This document shows, in pieces, positions 17,110 through 25,938 of a stretch of 64,000 nucleotides of DNA. Each line of letters starts with the position of its first letter. Within the stretch, counting starts at the first letter, position 1. Below the pieces are notes generated by a model. It saw only the letters and a program-made list of their open reading frames with translations. It was not told where the DNA came from and did no database searches. Made by a program: the position numbers and the translations under genes. This stretch comes from Peribacillus frigoritolerans_B (GTDB lineage Bacteria > Bacillota > Bacilli > Bacillales > DSM-1321), in NCBI RefSeq assembly GCF_044762665.1, contig NZ_JBIWES010000007.1, positions 124,001 to 188,000 on the forward strand. Reading direction: 5' to 3'.

Positions 17110-18723
17110 ATGATGAATGAAAAAAAATGGCTTTCCGTTTATCCTGATTCAATTTCAAAGGAAATAAAAGTCCCTGAGTTTCCGATGCAAAGAATCCTTC
17201 AAAATGCAAGTCAGTCCCATCCAACCAAAACAGCTATTACTTTTTATGACCGAAAGATATCTTATCAGGAACTTTTTCATGCGTCGCAAGCCTTTGCTTC
17301 AGCCCTGCAAAAAAAGGGTGTTCAAAAAGGCGACCGTGTCGCCATCATGCTGCCTAACTGCCCGCAATACGTCATAGCTTATTATGGATCATTGACAACA
17401 GGAGCCATTATCACCCAAATCAACCCAATGCTGGTTGAAAGGGAGCTACAGCATATTTTACAGGACTCCGGTGCAGAAACGATTGTGGTATTGGACGGAT
17501 TATACCCGAAAGTGAAAAGTGTGCAGCAACATGCAAATCTGAAAAATATTATCGTCGTAAGCCTTCAGGCATCGGATGCAGATTTCAAGCCTGATGCTTC
17601 TTTTGACCAATTCATGAAGACGGGAGACGGCAAAATCAATCCCGTATCAATCGATCCTGAAAATGATATAGCCGTTCTTCAGTATACAGGAGGAACGACT
17701 GGCCGTTCAAAAGGGGCGATGCTGACTCACAGCAATATTCTGGCCAATGTCGTTCAAACGTATGAATTCTTCAAGCATGAATTAAAAATAGGTACTGAAA
17801 GAACGCTGTCGGTCATCCCGCTATTTCATGTTTTTGGAATGTCGTCCGCAATGAATTTATCCATATATATTGCGGGTGACTCCATCATGCTGCCACGATT
17901 CGAAATAGAAGAAGTGCTGGAAACGATTAAGCGTGAACAGCCGACCACTTTTCCTGGTGTACCGACCATGTATGTAGCGTTGACGAATCATCCAAAGGCA
18001 GAAGAATATGGAATGGGCTCAATTCAGGTCTGTAACAGCGGAAGTGCACCGATGCCCGTGGAACTGCTGCGTGAGTTCGAACGAAAATCGGGTGCGAAGA
18101 TATTGGAAGGCTACGGTCTTACGGAAGCTTCGCCAACAACGCATTGTAACCCGGCATTTGCAAAAAGGAAACCTGGGAGCGTCGGGATAGGCATCCCTTC
18201 GACTGAATATAAAGTGATGGACCTGGGAGACGGGACAAAAGAAGTGGCATCTGGCGAAATGGGGGAATTGGTCGTCAAAGGACCCCAAGTGATGAAAGGT
18301 TACTGGAATATGCCTGAGGAAACGGCGGTGACCCTTAGGGATGGTTGGCTTTATACGGGGGATATCGCCAAAGTTGATGAAGATGGGTATCTCTATATTG
18401 TCGACAGGAAAAAAGATTTGATCATCGCAAGTGGTTATAATATATATCCGCGAGATGTGGAGGAGGTACTCTATGAACATCCTGCTGTCCAGGAAGCGGT
18501 TGTCATCGGAGTTCCGGATGCTTACCGAGGGGAGTCGGTAAAAGCGGTCCTTGTACTTAAAAATAATAAAACGGCAAATGAACGGGAAATCATCGATTAC
18601 TGCCGGGCAAACCTATCGGCCTATAAAGTTCCGCATTTCGTTGAATTTCGTGAAGAGTTACCGAAAACTAATGTCGGAAAGATTTTAAGGCGGGCTTTAA
18701 GAGAAGAACTTTCCAGGAAATAA
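17110..18723 (+). CDS. Acyl-CoA synthetase (AMP-forming), long-chain fatty acid-CoA ligase type
   Basis: It activates a carboxylic acid to its CoA thioester through an acyl-adenylate. The 537-residue protein has the AMP-binding motif YTGGTTGRSKGAM near residue 196, GYGLTEASP near 338, the hinge region YTGDIAKVDEDGYLYIVDRKKDLI near 415, and the late lysine in PKTNVGKILRR. GGAGGGG lies 6 bases before the ATG. The enzyme provides the entry step of the pathway. Chain-length preference cannot be read from the sequence. Confidence 0.93.
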   Translation: MMNEKKWLSVYPDSISKEIKVPEFPMQRILQNASQSHPTKTAITFYDRKISYQELFHASQAFASALQKKGVQKGDRVAIMLPNCPQYVIAYYGSLTTGAIITQINPMLVERELQHILQDSGAETIVVLDGLYPKVKSVQQHANLKNIIVVSLQASDADFKPDASFDQFMKTGDGKINPVSIDPENDIAVLQYTGGTTGRSKGAMLTHSNILANVVQTYEFFKHELKIGTERTLSVIPLFHVFGMSSAMNLSIYIAGDSIMLPRFEIEEVLETIKREQPTTFPGVPTMYVALTNHPKAEEYGMGSIQVCNSGSAPMPVELLREFERKSGAKILEGYGLTEASPTTHCNPAFAKRKPGSVGIGIPSTEYKVMDLGDGTKEVASGEMGELVVKGPQVMKGYWNMPEETAVTLRDGWLYTGDIAKVDEDGYLYIVDRKKDLIIASGYNIYPRDVEEVLYEHPAVQEAVVIGVPDAYRGESVKAVLVLKNNKTANEREIIDYCRANLSAYKVPHFVEFREELPKTNVGKILRRALREELSRK

Positions 18724-18795
18724 GAGGGCTTTGATAGTACGAAAGCGTATGATATCAATTCAGCTGAAATTTTAACAGATTGCGAGGATGCAAAC

Positions 18796-19359
18796 ATGAA
18801 AGAAAAAATGACAGAACATAGCATACGCTTATTTGAAAAGAAGGGCTTTAGTGAAACGTCGATTTCTGATATCGTCGAATCGGTCGGGGTGACGAAGGGA
18901 ACGTTTTATTATTACTTTACGAGCAAAGAGCAGTTGCTTATGGATATTCATCTAGCTTATATAGACGAGTTGCTTAGTGAGCAGGAAATAATCATGTTGG
19001 AACCTGGGAAAAGCTGCAAGGATAAGCTTTTCGATATCGTATTGATGCTTTTAAAAAGCATCAAAACCAAAAAGTCCAGCGCAACGGTCTTTTTCCGTGA
19101 AATGAAGAATCTAAGTGACGAAAAACTTGCACAAATCCTTCCTAAGCGGGATGAGTTCCGTAATAAAATCGAGCAAGTGTTGATAAGTGGCATCGAGAGC
19201 GGAGAACTACGTTCCAATCTCGATGCATCCATCATTTCTTTTGCTATTTTGGGTGTGGCCAATTGGAGCTATCATTGGTTCGACCCAGAAGGTGAAAAAA
19301 CGGAACAGGAAGTTGCAGCCATTTTTATGGGGATGATTCTGCAGGGAATTGAAGCGTGA
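18796..19359 (+). CDS. TetR/AcrR-family transcriptional regulator of the catabolic operon
   Basis: The 187-residue protein has a TetR helix-turn-helix at residues 14-50 (FSETSISDIVESVGVTKGTFYYYFTSK) and a helical ligand-binding domain resembling acyl-CoA responsive regulators. Two identical 16-bp palindromes, one before the first operon gene and one 7 bases after this gene, are its probable operators. The layout implies repression of both transcription units, relieved by a pathway acyl-CoA. It lies inside the operon, so it is likely autoregulated. Confidence 0.9.
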   Translation: MKEKMTEHSIRLFEKKGFSETSISDIVESVGVTKGTFYYYFTSKEQLLMDIHLAYIDELLSEQEIIMLEPGKSCKDKLFDIVLMLLKSIKTKKSSATVFFREMKNLSDEKLAQILPKRDEFRNKIEQVLISGIESGELRSNLDASIISFAILGVANWSYHWFDPEGEKTEQEVAAIFMGMILQGIEA

Positions 19360-19365
19360 GTTATA

Positions 19366-19381
19366 TACTAACCGGTTAGTA
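19366..19381 (+). promoter_or_regulatory. Operator palindrome 2 (TACTAACCGGTTAGTA)
   Basis: Identical over 16 bases to 15037-15052. It covers TATACT (19364-19369), a possible -10 box. I see no good -35 at the right distance inside tetR, so the site may control a weak internal promoter or act as a roadblock to readthrough. Confidence 0.75.
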
Positions 19382-19398
19382 GAAGGGAGATAGAAGGC

Positions 19399-20283
19399 AT
19401 GACCAACAAGCAAATTCAATCAATTACCGTTATTGGGGCTGGGCAGATGGGGCATCAAATTGCGATGCTTGCTGCACTTGGAGGTTACGAAACGATTCTT
19501 CAGGATGTTCAGGAAAACGCTTTGAACACAGCCAAAGAAAAACTGGACGTCATTTTGACTAAATGGGTCCAAAAAGGAAAATTGTCTGTAGATCGTAAAT
19601 TGGCTGCTTTTAGCCGTCTTCAATATACCACCGATCTTGAGAAAGCGGCCAGTGGAGCTGATTTGATCATTGAAGCGGTAGTTGAAAAACTTGATGTGAA
19701 ACAGGAAGTTTTCGCTAAACTTGAAGAATTGGCCCCAGCAGAAACCATCTTTGCAACGAATAGTTCAACGATTGTCAATAGCCTGATTGCGAGTGTGACG
19801 AATCGTCCGGATAAGTTCATAAATATGCATTTCTTTTTCCCGCCTCTAGTGATGGATTGTGTTGAGGTTGTGATGAGTGACCAAACATCTGAGGAAACAG
19901 CGAAACTTGCGATGGAAGTCACGGAGAATATGAATAGGACAGGAGTTTTGTTGAGGAGGGAGATATCGGGATTCGTAGCCAACCGAATCTTGGGAGCGTT
20001 GCAGCGTGAGGCCTTATATTTGTATGAAGAAGGAATTGTTGACTATAAGGATATCGATTTGATTTGCAGGAAAGCTTTAGGCCATCCAATTGGTCCTTTT
20101 GAACTGATGGATCTATCAGGTATTGATGTGGGATATTTTGTCATGCAGCAGCGTTACAATGAAACGGGAAATCCAGAAGACAAGCCGAATGCTTGTATAG
20201 AAGAAAAGGTGAATAAAGGACATTTAGGAAGGAAAACTGGCAAGGGCTGGTATGATTATCCAAACCAAGGAGTGAAGAATTGA
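19399..20283 (+). CDS. 3-hydroxyacyl-CoA dehydrogenase
   Basis: This NAD-dependent enzyme oxidises L-3-hydroxyacyl-CoA to 3-ketoacyl-CoA. At 294 residues it is a stand-alone HbdA/PaaH type with GAGQMGHQIA near residue 11, the NSSTIVNSLIA segment, catalytic His in MHFFFP near residue 142, and a C-terminal domain with GHPIGPFELMDLSGID. AGAAGGGAG precedes the ATG. Its stop codon shares one base with the next start (TGATG), so translation is coupled to the hydratase. Confidence 0.93.
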   Translation: MTNKQIQSITVIGAGQMGHQIAMLAALGGYETILQDVQENALNTAKEKLDVILTKWVQKGKLSVDRKLAAFSRLQYTTDLEKAASGADLIIEAVVEKLDVKQEVFAKLEELAPAETIFATNSSTIVNSLIASVTNRPDKFINMHFFFPPLVMDCVEVVMSDQTSEETAKLAMEVTENMNRTGVLLRREISGFVANRILGALQREALYLYEEGIVDYKDIDLICRKALGHPIGPFELMDLSGIDVGYFVMQQRYNETGNPEDKPNACIEEKVNKGHLGRKTGKGWYDYPNQGVKN

Positions 20284-21068
20284 TGACAAAATTAATTAGA
20301 GTGGTTAAGGAAAAGGAAAATAAGCTTGCGGTCATCACCATCGATAATCCTCCATTAAACGTAATCAGCAAACAAGTATTCAGGGAATTGGGAGATACAT
20401 TCGATGAACTTTCAAAAGATACTGAAACTGTTGCGGTACTCATAACCGGTGCAGGCAATATCGCATTTGCGGCCGGTGCGGATATAAAAGAATTCCCTAG
20501 CATGATGGGGAACCCGAATATGAAAGAAATGGTAAAGGAAAGTCATGCCGTCCTAACTAAAATCGATCAGTTTCCTAAACCTACCATAGCTGTATTAAAT
20601 GGCCTGACTTTGGGCGGCGGATGTGAACTGGCTCTGGCCTGTGATTTGCGAGTGGCCGAAACACAGGTTCAAATTGGTCTGCCGGAAGTGAAATTAGGCT
20701 TATTCCCTGGAGCGGGCGGTACACAGCGTTTGTCAAGACTTGTGGGGAATGCAAAGGCAAAAGAGATTATATTTACCGGTGATCCGCTTTGTGCCATGGA
20801 AGCGGAAAAAATCGGGCTTGTCAATAAAGTCGTTGAGCAAGGAAGCGGCTTATCGGAAGCGAAAATCTTGGCCTCACGAATGACAAGGCACTCACTTCAG
20901 GCACTTTCGAGAATCAAAAAGGCGATTAATGAAGGAAGTGAGACAACGCTTGAACAAGGTCTAGAGATTGAAACGAATCTTTTTGAAGAAATCTTCCAAA
21001 CTGAAGATGTTAAAGAAGGGGTTTCCGCTTTCTTGGATAAACGTAAACCTGCATTCGTACATCGTTAA
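20283..21068 (+). CDS. Enoyl-CoA hydratase/isomerase, canonical hydratase type
   Basis: It adds water to trans-2-enoyl-CoA. The 261-residue crotonase-fold protein has the oxyanion-hole motifs AAGADIKEF near residue 63 and GGGCELALACDLRVAE near 108. Two glutamates sit at the usual positions (GGGCELA and GLPEVKLGLFPGAGG), which marks a true hydratase. A TTG at 20280 is also in frame, but the AAGGAG upstream better fits the ATG at 20283. Confidence 0.92.
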   Translation: MTKLIRVVKEKENKLAVITIDNPPLNVISKQVFRELGDTFDELSKDTETVAVLITGAGNIAFAAGADIKEFPSMMGNPNMKEMVKESHAVLTKIDQFPKPTIAVLNGLTLGGGCELALACDLRVAETQVQIGLPEVKLGLFPGAGGTQRLSRLVGNAKAKEIIFTGDPLCAMEAEKIGLVNKVVEQGSGLSEAKILASRMTRHSLQALSRIKKAINEGSETTLEQGLEIETNLFEEIFQTEDVKEGVSAFLDKRKPAFVHR

Positions 21069-21083
21069 TCAAGGAGGGGTCTT

Positions 21084-21485
21084 ATGCAAGAATTGGAAGT
21101 CAATGTCCGTTTTTCCGAAACGGATGCTTTGGGCCACATCAATAACACAAGCTATTTCATATACCTCGAAGAAGCACGCATGAAATTTTTTGAAGCTTTA
21201 GGCCTAGCGACAAATGTAGAATATTGGAATTTTTTGTTAGCCTCCACTAAATGCGACTTTATTGCTCAGGGATATTTCAATCAACTATTGACCATTCGTA
21301 CCTCTTTGACAAAGATAGGTACGAAAAGCTGTGAAATGGTCCATGATATCCTCTGTTCACAAACTGGGGAAGTGATTGCTAAGGGAAGTGCTGTATTAGT
21401 CTGTTTTAATTTTTTGAATCAAAAAAGTGAACCCATTCCAGAATTTATTAAAGAAAAGCTCATTTCACATCTTGTTCATAATTAG
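21084..21485 (+). CDS. Acyl-CoA thioesterase, 4HBT (YbgC-like) hotdog fold
   Basis: The 133-residue hotdog protein carries the family motif FSETDALGHINNTSYFIYLEEAR near residue 10, with the catalytic Asp in SETDALGH. It hydrolyses acyl-CoA to free acid and CoA. In a degradative operon it may release dead-end intermediates and recycle CoA. GGAGGGG lies 4 bases before the ATG. Confidence 0.88.
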   Translation: MQELEVNVRFSETDALGHINNTSYFIYLEEARMKFFEALGLATNVEYWNFLLASTKCDFIAQGYFNQLLTIRTSLTKIGTKSCEMVHDILCSQTGEVIAKGSAVLVCFNFLNQKSEPIPEFIKEKLISHLVHN

Positions 21486-21514
21486 AATGACAAAGTCTAA
21501 AGGAGTGGAAGAAC

Positions 21515-22576
21515 ATGGTTGACGATACGATTCCTGTTCGGCCCGGCGAGGAACTGAATATTGGTGCATTAGAAGGTTTCTTAAGAAAAAATGTATTGGA
21601 CCTTCCAAATGAACCTTTGGAATTACAACAATTTTCTACGGGCTATTCCAATTTGACCTATCAGCTGAAAATTGGTGAGTGGGAGGCTGTTCTAAGAAGG
21701 CCACCGCTTGGCCCTGTTGCTCCCAAGGCACATGATATGAAGCGTGAACATCATATCCTTTCCTCAATCAACCCGTATTTTCAAGCAGCTCCCGAGCCTA
21801 TTCTGTTCTCGGATGATGAATCGGTTGCGGGGGCCCCTTTTTTCCTAATGGAAAGGAAACATGGAATTGTAATAGATACCGAATTTCCCAAGGGAATCAA
21901 GCCGACTGTTGAAAAGTGCCGACAGCTTTCTTATATCATGGTGAATCGGCTTGCTGATCTTCACTCGATTCCCTATGAGAAAACGGGATTGGTCGAAATT
22001 TCCAAACCTGAAGGGTTCATTGAAAGACAAGTACACGGATGGATTTCCCGCTATGAGAGAGCAAAGACAGATGAAATCAAGGAAATTCGTCCGCTTATCA
22101 ATTATTTTCAACAGAATATTCCGAAGTATAGCCAGACTTCAATTATCCATTATGACTATAAAATCAATAATGCCATGTTTAATCAGGACCTTACAGAGAT
22201 GGTTGGTTTATTTGATTGGGAAATGTCCACCGTTGGTGATCCGCTAGCCGATCTAGGAGTGGCTCTAAGCTACTGGACGGAAAGCGGTGACCCGGAACTT
22301 ATCAAAATCGGTGTGGGTCAAGCGTCCGTCACGACTTTAACTGGTTTCCTGACACGAAGGGAATTTATCGAGACATATGCAGCAAGAAGTGGCAGAGATG
22401 TTACCAACGTCGATTTTTATTTAACCTTTGGTTATTTTAAGTTAGCTGTCATCCTTCAGCAAATCTATTATCGATTTAAAAAAGGCCAGACTGATGATCC
22501 CCGTTTTTCCAATCTTGGCAAAACGGTTAAAAGCTTACTCACTCATGCTGCAAATGTAGCTGCGAAGGAAGTTTAA
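21515..22576 (+). CDS. APH-fold acyl-CoA kinase, matches the N-terminal domain of ACAD10/ACAD11
   Basis: The 353-residue protein has the aminoglycoside-phosphotransferase-like kinase fold: FSTGYSNLTYQL and VLRRPPLG in the ATP lobe, the catalytic loop HYDYKINNAMF near residue 211, and the metal-binding DWEMSTVGDPLADLG near residue 236. HxD, Asn and DWE are all kept; only the usual glycine of HGD is Tyr. These motifs, and PFFLMERKHG, are those of the ACAD10/11 kinase domain and of LvaA, which phosphorylate 4-hydroxyacyl-CoA. With the matching dehydrogenase at 15075 this suggests the same two-step removal of a hydroxyl group. Antibiotic resistance is unlikely. Confidence 0.88.
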   Translation: MVDDTIPVRPGEELNIGALEGFLRKNVLDLPNEPLELQQFSTGYSNLTYQLKIGEWEAVLRRPPLGPVAPKAHDMKREHHILSSINPYFQAAPEPILFSDDESVAGAPFFLMERKHGIVIDTEFPKGIKPTVEKCRQLSYIMVNRLADLHSIPYEKTGLVEISKPEGFIERQVHGWISRYERAKTDEIKEIRPLINYFQQNIPKYSQTSIIHYDYKINNAMFNQDLTEMVGLFDWEMSTVGDPLADLGVALSYWTESGDPELIKIGVGQASVTTLTGFLTRREFIETYAARSGRDVTNVDFYLTFGYFKLAVILQQIYYRFKKGQTDDPRFSNLGKTVKSLLTHAANVAAKEV

Positions 22577-22580
22577 TAGA

Positions 22581-23339
22581 ATGGGATATATACAAAACAT
22601 TCATTTACTACTAAAAAAAGAAGAGATAGATGTGGAAAAGCTTCAAGAAGGGGAGAAAGTCGCGGTCATCCTTGATGTGTTATTAGCGACCACAACGATT
22701 ATTTCAGCACTTCATGATGGAGCACGCCAGGTGATACCTGTCATGGATCCAGTGGATGCCTTGGGGAAAAGCCAGGAATTGGTCCATGGGGATTTTATAG
22801 TGGCAGGAGAACTAAAAGCAAAGCCGGTTGATGATTTAATGTATCCAAGTCCGACGCTATTGAGTAAGTTTGTACGCGGCAAAACATTAATACTGTCCAC
22901 GACTAATGGAACGGTTGCGTTGAAGAATTCAGCCGCTGCCAAAAAGGTTTATATCGCTTCTTTGTTGAATAATCCGTCTGTTGCGGAAAAAATAAAAAAA
23001 CATAATAAAACAGAAACGATCATCATCGTTTGTTCGGGAAATTCAGGTGAATTCAGTCTGGAAGACTTTTACGGTGCAGGTCATTTGATAGATTGCCTGA
23101 TTTCTGGATCACAAGGTACGTTCATACTCAACGATGCAGCAAAGGCTGCCAATGCGCTTTATCGCAAAAATAGCGAAAATGCCTTTGATATCCTGAAATC
23201 ATCGTATGTTGGACAGTTGTTTGACAAACATAGTTTGATCGCCGATTTGGAATTGGCAGCGCAAATAGGTTCGTCGGATCTTGTGCCAGAGTTGGTTGAT
23301 GGAAGGATCGAAGCAGAATTGAAAAGGCAGGAAACGTAG
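22581..23339 (+). CDS. ComB-like (2-phosphosulfolactate phosphatase family) protein, divergent
   Basis: ComB enzymes are Mg-dependent phosphatases of the coenzyme M pathway, but many bacteria without coenzyme M carry homologues. This 252-residue protein keeps ILDVLLATTTI near residue 30, STTNGTVALKN near 109 and CSGNSGEFSLEDFYGAG near 149. The usual DVLRATT arginine is Leu, and the usual GER...GFDxGNSP region reads GELKAKPVDDLMYPSP, so the active site differs from true ComB. It starts 5 bases after the kinase gene. It may hydrolyse a phosphorylated by-product made by that kinase. That role is inference. Confidence 0.75.
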   Translation: MGYIQNIHLLLKKEEIDVEKLQEGEKVAVILDVLLATTTIISALHDGARQVIPVMDPVDALGKSQELVHGDFIVAGELKAKPVDDLMYPSPTLLSKFVRGKTLILSTTNGTVALKNSAAAKKVYIASLLNNPSVAEKIKKHNKTETIIIVCSGNSGEFSLEDFYGAGHLIDCLISGSQGTFILNDAAKAANALYRKNSENAFDILKSSYVGQLFDKHSLIADLELAAQIGSSDLVPELVDGRIEAELKRQET

Positions 23340-23367
23340 TTCGAAATTCGGATAAGGAGTGAAGGGG

Positions 23368-24147
23368 ATGAGGTTTTCACAGTCAATAGCGGTGGTGACA
23401 GGTGCAGGCTCTGGTATTGGGAAAGCTACGGCGATGCGCTTGTCGGACGAAGGGGCAAAAGTGTTGTTGGTAGGGCGGACGAGAGGAAAACTGGAGGAAG
23501 CAGCTGCAGAAATCAATGCCAGGCACACGATTCCCGTTGCTGATATTTTCCCTGCAGATGTTTCCGTCGAGGAAGATGTAATAGAGCTGGCCAAGTATGT
23601 GAAGGAACAATATCGTGACCTTCACATTTTAATCAATAACGCAGGTGGTTCAAAGTCCTCGAAGCTCCTGGATACATCTGCAGCTGATTGGGATATGATT
23701 CAACATGTCAATTTGAAAAGCGTCTTTCTAGTTTCCAAGTACTTGGGGAAATTGATGGAAGAAGGAGCTACCAGCGGAAATGAAGGTTCGATCAATCGGG
23801 CAATCGTGAATGTAGCTTCACTGTCAGGGCATCAGGCAGGAGCATTCATCCCGCATTACAGCTCTGCTAAAGCCGGGGTCATCAGTTTAACGAAATCTTT
23901 GGCACTGGAACTTGCTGCAGTCGGCATTCGGGTCAATTCCGTATCACCGGGATTCATTGAAACGCCATTAACGGAGGATGGATTGCAAAATGAAAAATTC
24001 GTAAAGTCCATTCAACGGAACACGGCACTGGAAAGAGTGGGGAAAGCGGAGGAAATAAGTAATGTCATTACCTTTGCTGCTTCCCCGGAGGCTTCCTATA
24101 TGACTGGGACGGATTTATTGGTGGATGGCGGCTGGTTGATCAAATAG
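23368..24147 (+). CDS. Short-chain dehydrogenase/reductase (second of two in the operon)
   Basis: A 259-residue classical SDR with TGAGSGIG near residue 12, NNAGG near 90, Ser in NVASLSG and the catalytic YSSAK near residue 166. It is NAD(P)-dependent. It differs clearly from the 16301 SDR, so the two likely act on different intermediates. AAGGAG lies 8 bases before the ATG at 23368; a GTG at 23359 is in frame but overlaps the ribosome binding site. Confidence 0.9.
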   Translation: MRFSQSIAVVTGAGSGIGKATAMRLSDEGAKVLLVGRTRGKLEEAAAEINARHTIPVADIFPADVSVEEDVIELAKYVKEQYRDLHILINNAGGSKSSKLLDTSAADWDMIQHVNLKSVFLVSKYLGKLMEEGATSGNEGSINRAIVNVASLSGHQAGAFIPHYSSAKAGVISLTKSLALELAAVGIRVNSVSPGFIETPLTEDGLQNEKFVKSIQRNTALERVGKAEEISNVITFAASPEASYMTGTDLLVDGGWLIK

Positions 24148-24163
24148 AAAAGGGGATGTGTAT

Positions 24164-24943
24164 ATGTTAAAAGAACACTTATTGACAGAAGTAATCGATA
24201 ATGTAATGATCCTGACTTTGAATCGTCCTGAAAGCTTGAATGCATTTAGTCCGGATATGATTGCAAGCTTAACGAAAGCGATTAAGGATGTAAAACAAAC
24301 ACCGCATATAAGGGCAGTCATCATCAAAGGTGCGGGAAGGTCATTCACTGCAGGAGGTGACGTCAAGTCAATGGGGAAGGCCTCTGCAGGTCAATTGTAT
24401 GATCATGTTGGCAGAATGAATGAATGCATATTGGCTCTGGATGCTTCCGAGGTTCCCGTAATCGCTGCCGTCCATGGATTTGCTGCTGGGGCCGGATTCA
24501 ATTTGGCACTCGCCTGTGATTTGATCGTAGCTTCCGATGATAGTCAATTTGCCATGAGTTTTTCACAGGTAGGCCTGATCTCCGATGGAGGGGGTTCATA
24601 TTTTTTACCTAAATTAGTAGGGCCCCACCTTGCAAAGCAGCTCTTCTTTTCAGCTGAGCCAATTTCTGCGGAACGCTTATATCATTTGGGTGTCATTAAT
24701 TATATATATCCACTCAATCAACTTGAAGAGGAATCATTGAAACTTGCGGAAAAGCTGGCAAATGGACCGACAAAAGCATATGGGATGATGAAAAAGCTCG
24801 TTAGCCATTCATTTACGGCTACACTTGATGAAATACTGGAACAGGAACGTATAACGCAAACCTTGATGGCCTCCACAGAAGATCATCTGGAGGGAGTTGC
24901 AGCATTCAAAGAAAAAAGAAAACCGGAATTTACAGGAAATTAA
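24164..24943 (+). CDS. Enoyl-CoA hydratase/isomerase family protein, isomerase-like (PaaG type)
   Basis: The 259-residue crotonase-fold protein has FTAGGDVKSM near residue 64 and GFAAGAGFNLALACDL near 104. The region that holds the second catalytic glutamate in hydratases reads VGLISDGGGSYFLP, with Asp instead. The first glutamate position is also non-acidic (AGFNLA). This pattern is seen in delta-isomerases such as PaaG, so it may move a double bond rather than add water. AAAAGGGG is 8 bases before the ATG at 24164. Paired with the canonical hydratase at 20283, it would suit an unsaturated or branched substrate. Confidence 0.85.
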   Translation: MLKEHLLTEVIDNVMILTLNRPESLNAFSPDMIASLTKAIKDVKQTPHIRAVIIKGAGRSFTAGGDVKSMGKASAGQLYDHVGRMNECILALDASEVPVIAAVHGFAAGAGFNLALACDLIVASDDSQFAMSFSQVGLISDGGGSYFLPKLVGPHLAKQLFFSAEPISAERLYHLGVINYIYPLNQLEEESLKLAEKLANGPTKAYGMMKKLVSHSFTATLDEILEQERITQTLMASTEDHLEGVAAFKEKRKPEFTGN

Positions 24944-24959
24944 TAAGGGAGGGATAAAG

Positions 24960-25937
24960 ATGAGGGCTATTCATTTTGAAGAATACGGCGGACCGGAAGT
25001 ACTGAAATTGACTGAAATGGAAAGACCTGTGCCAACAGGGCATGAAGTTCTGATTGAAATCGATTGTGTCGGCGTCAATTATGCAGATACAGCCAGGAGG
25101 GAAGGGCAATATGTAGTACCTACGCCGCTTCCGTTCATTCCAGGTGCGGAAGTGGCTGGCGTAGTGGTGGAAGTTGGTGGAAAGGTGACCAAAATCAAAC
25201 CTGGAACAAGGGTCGTCAGTTTAATTGAATCTGGTGGATATTCAGAATATGCCCTTTCTGATGAATTCTCGGCCATCCCGCTTCCTGATGCCATTCAGTT
25301 CCATGAAGCTGTTGCCTTGCCCCTCCAAGGTCTGAGCGCCTATCATATTCTGAAGACAATGGGACGCATGCAACAGGGGGAAACGGTATTGGTCCATGCT
25401 GCTGCAGGGGGAGTGGGAACGATTGCCGTACAGTTGGCCAAAATCTTCGGGGCTGGAAAAGTGATTGCCACCGCCAGCACAGTGGAAAAGCTGGAACTGG
25501 CTAAAGAGATGGGAGCAGATGAACTCATCGATTACACGAAAGAAGGATGGGAAATGAAAGTCCGTGAGGTCACGGGAGGAAAGGGAGTAGACGTCGCGCT
25601 GGAAATGGCTGGAGGGGATATTTTCAATAAAACTTTGAAATGTTTGGCTCCATTTGGACGTCTTGTTGTTTTTGGTAATGCAAGTCGTAAGCCTTATACG
25701 ATGAATCCGCAGCAATTAATGAGGCGCAATCAATCCGTCGTGGGTTTTTTCCTGCCACAGATCATGAAACACCCAGATTTGCTGTTGCCCAGCATTCAAG
25801 ACCTTTTTGCATACGTTGCGTCTGGGGAGCTTAAGCTAACTATCGGAGGCATCTATCCAATTGAAAAGGCAGCAGCCGTTCATGAGGAAATGAACGCCCG
25901 TCAAACGAAAGGGAAGTTGATTTTGCAGGTGAAATGA
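24960..25937 (+). CDS. NADPH:quinone oxidoreductase family protein (zinc-independent MDR)
   Basis: A 325-residue medium-chain dehydrogenase/reductase with the N-terminal GroES-like domain (RAIHFEEYGGPEVL) and the Rossmann motif HAAAGGVGTIAVQLAK near residue 145. There are no zinc-binding cysteines. Homologues reduce quinones or the C=C bond of enoyl compounds with NADPH. In this operon, reduction of an unsaturated acyl-CoA side chain is a reasonable guess. AGGGAGG precedes the ATG at 24960. It is the last gene of the island. Confidence 0.88.
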   Translation: MRAIHFEEYGGPEVLKLTEMERPVPTGHEVLIEIDCVGVNYADTARREGQYVVPTPLPFIPGAEVAGVVVEVGGKVTKIKPGTRVVSLIESGGYSEYALSDEFSAIPLPDAIQFHEAVALPLQGLSAYHILKTMGRMQQGETVLVHAAAGGVGTIAVQLAKIFGAGKVIATASTVEKLELAKEMGADELIDYTKEGWEMKVREVTGGKGVDVALEMAGGDIFNKTLKCLAPFGRLVVFGNASRKPYTMNPQQLMRRNQSVVGFFLPQIMKHPDLLLPSIQDLFAYVASGELKLTIGGIYPIEKAAAVHEEMNARQTKGKLILQVK

Positions 25938-25938
25938 G

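Noticed and set aside
21515..22576. Aminoglycoside resistance gene
   Set aside because: APH fold, but its motifs and operon match ACAD10/11-type acyl-CoA kinases rather than drug kinases.
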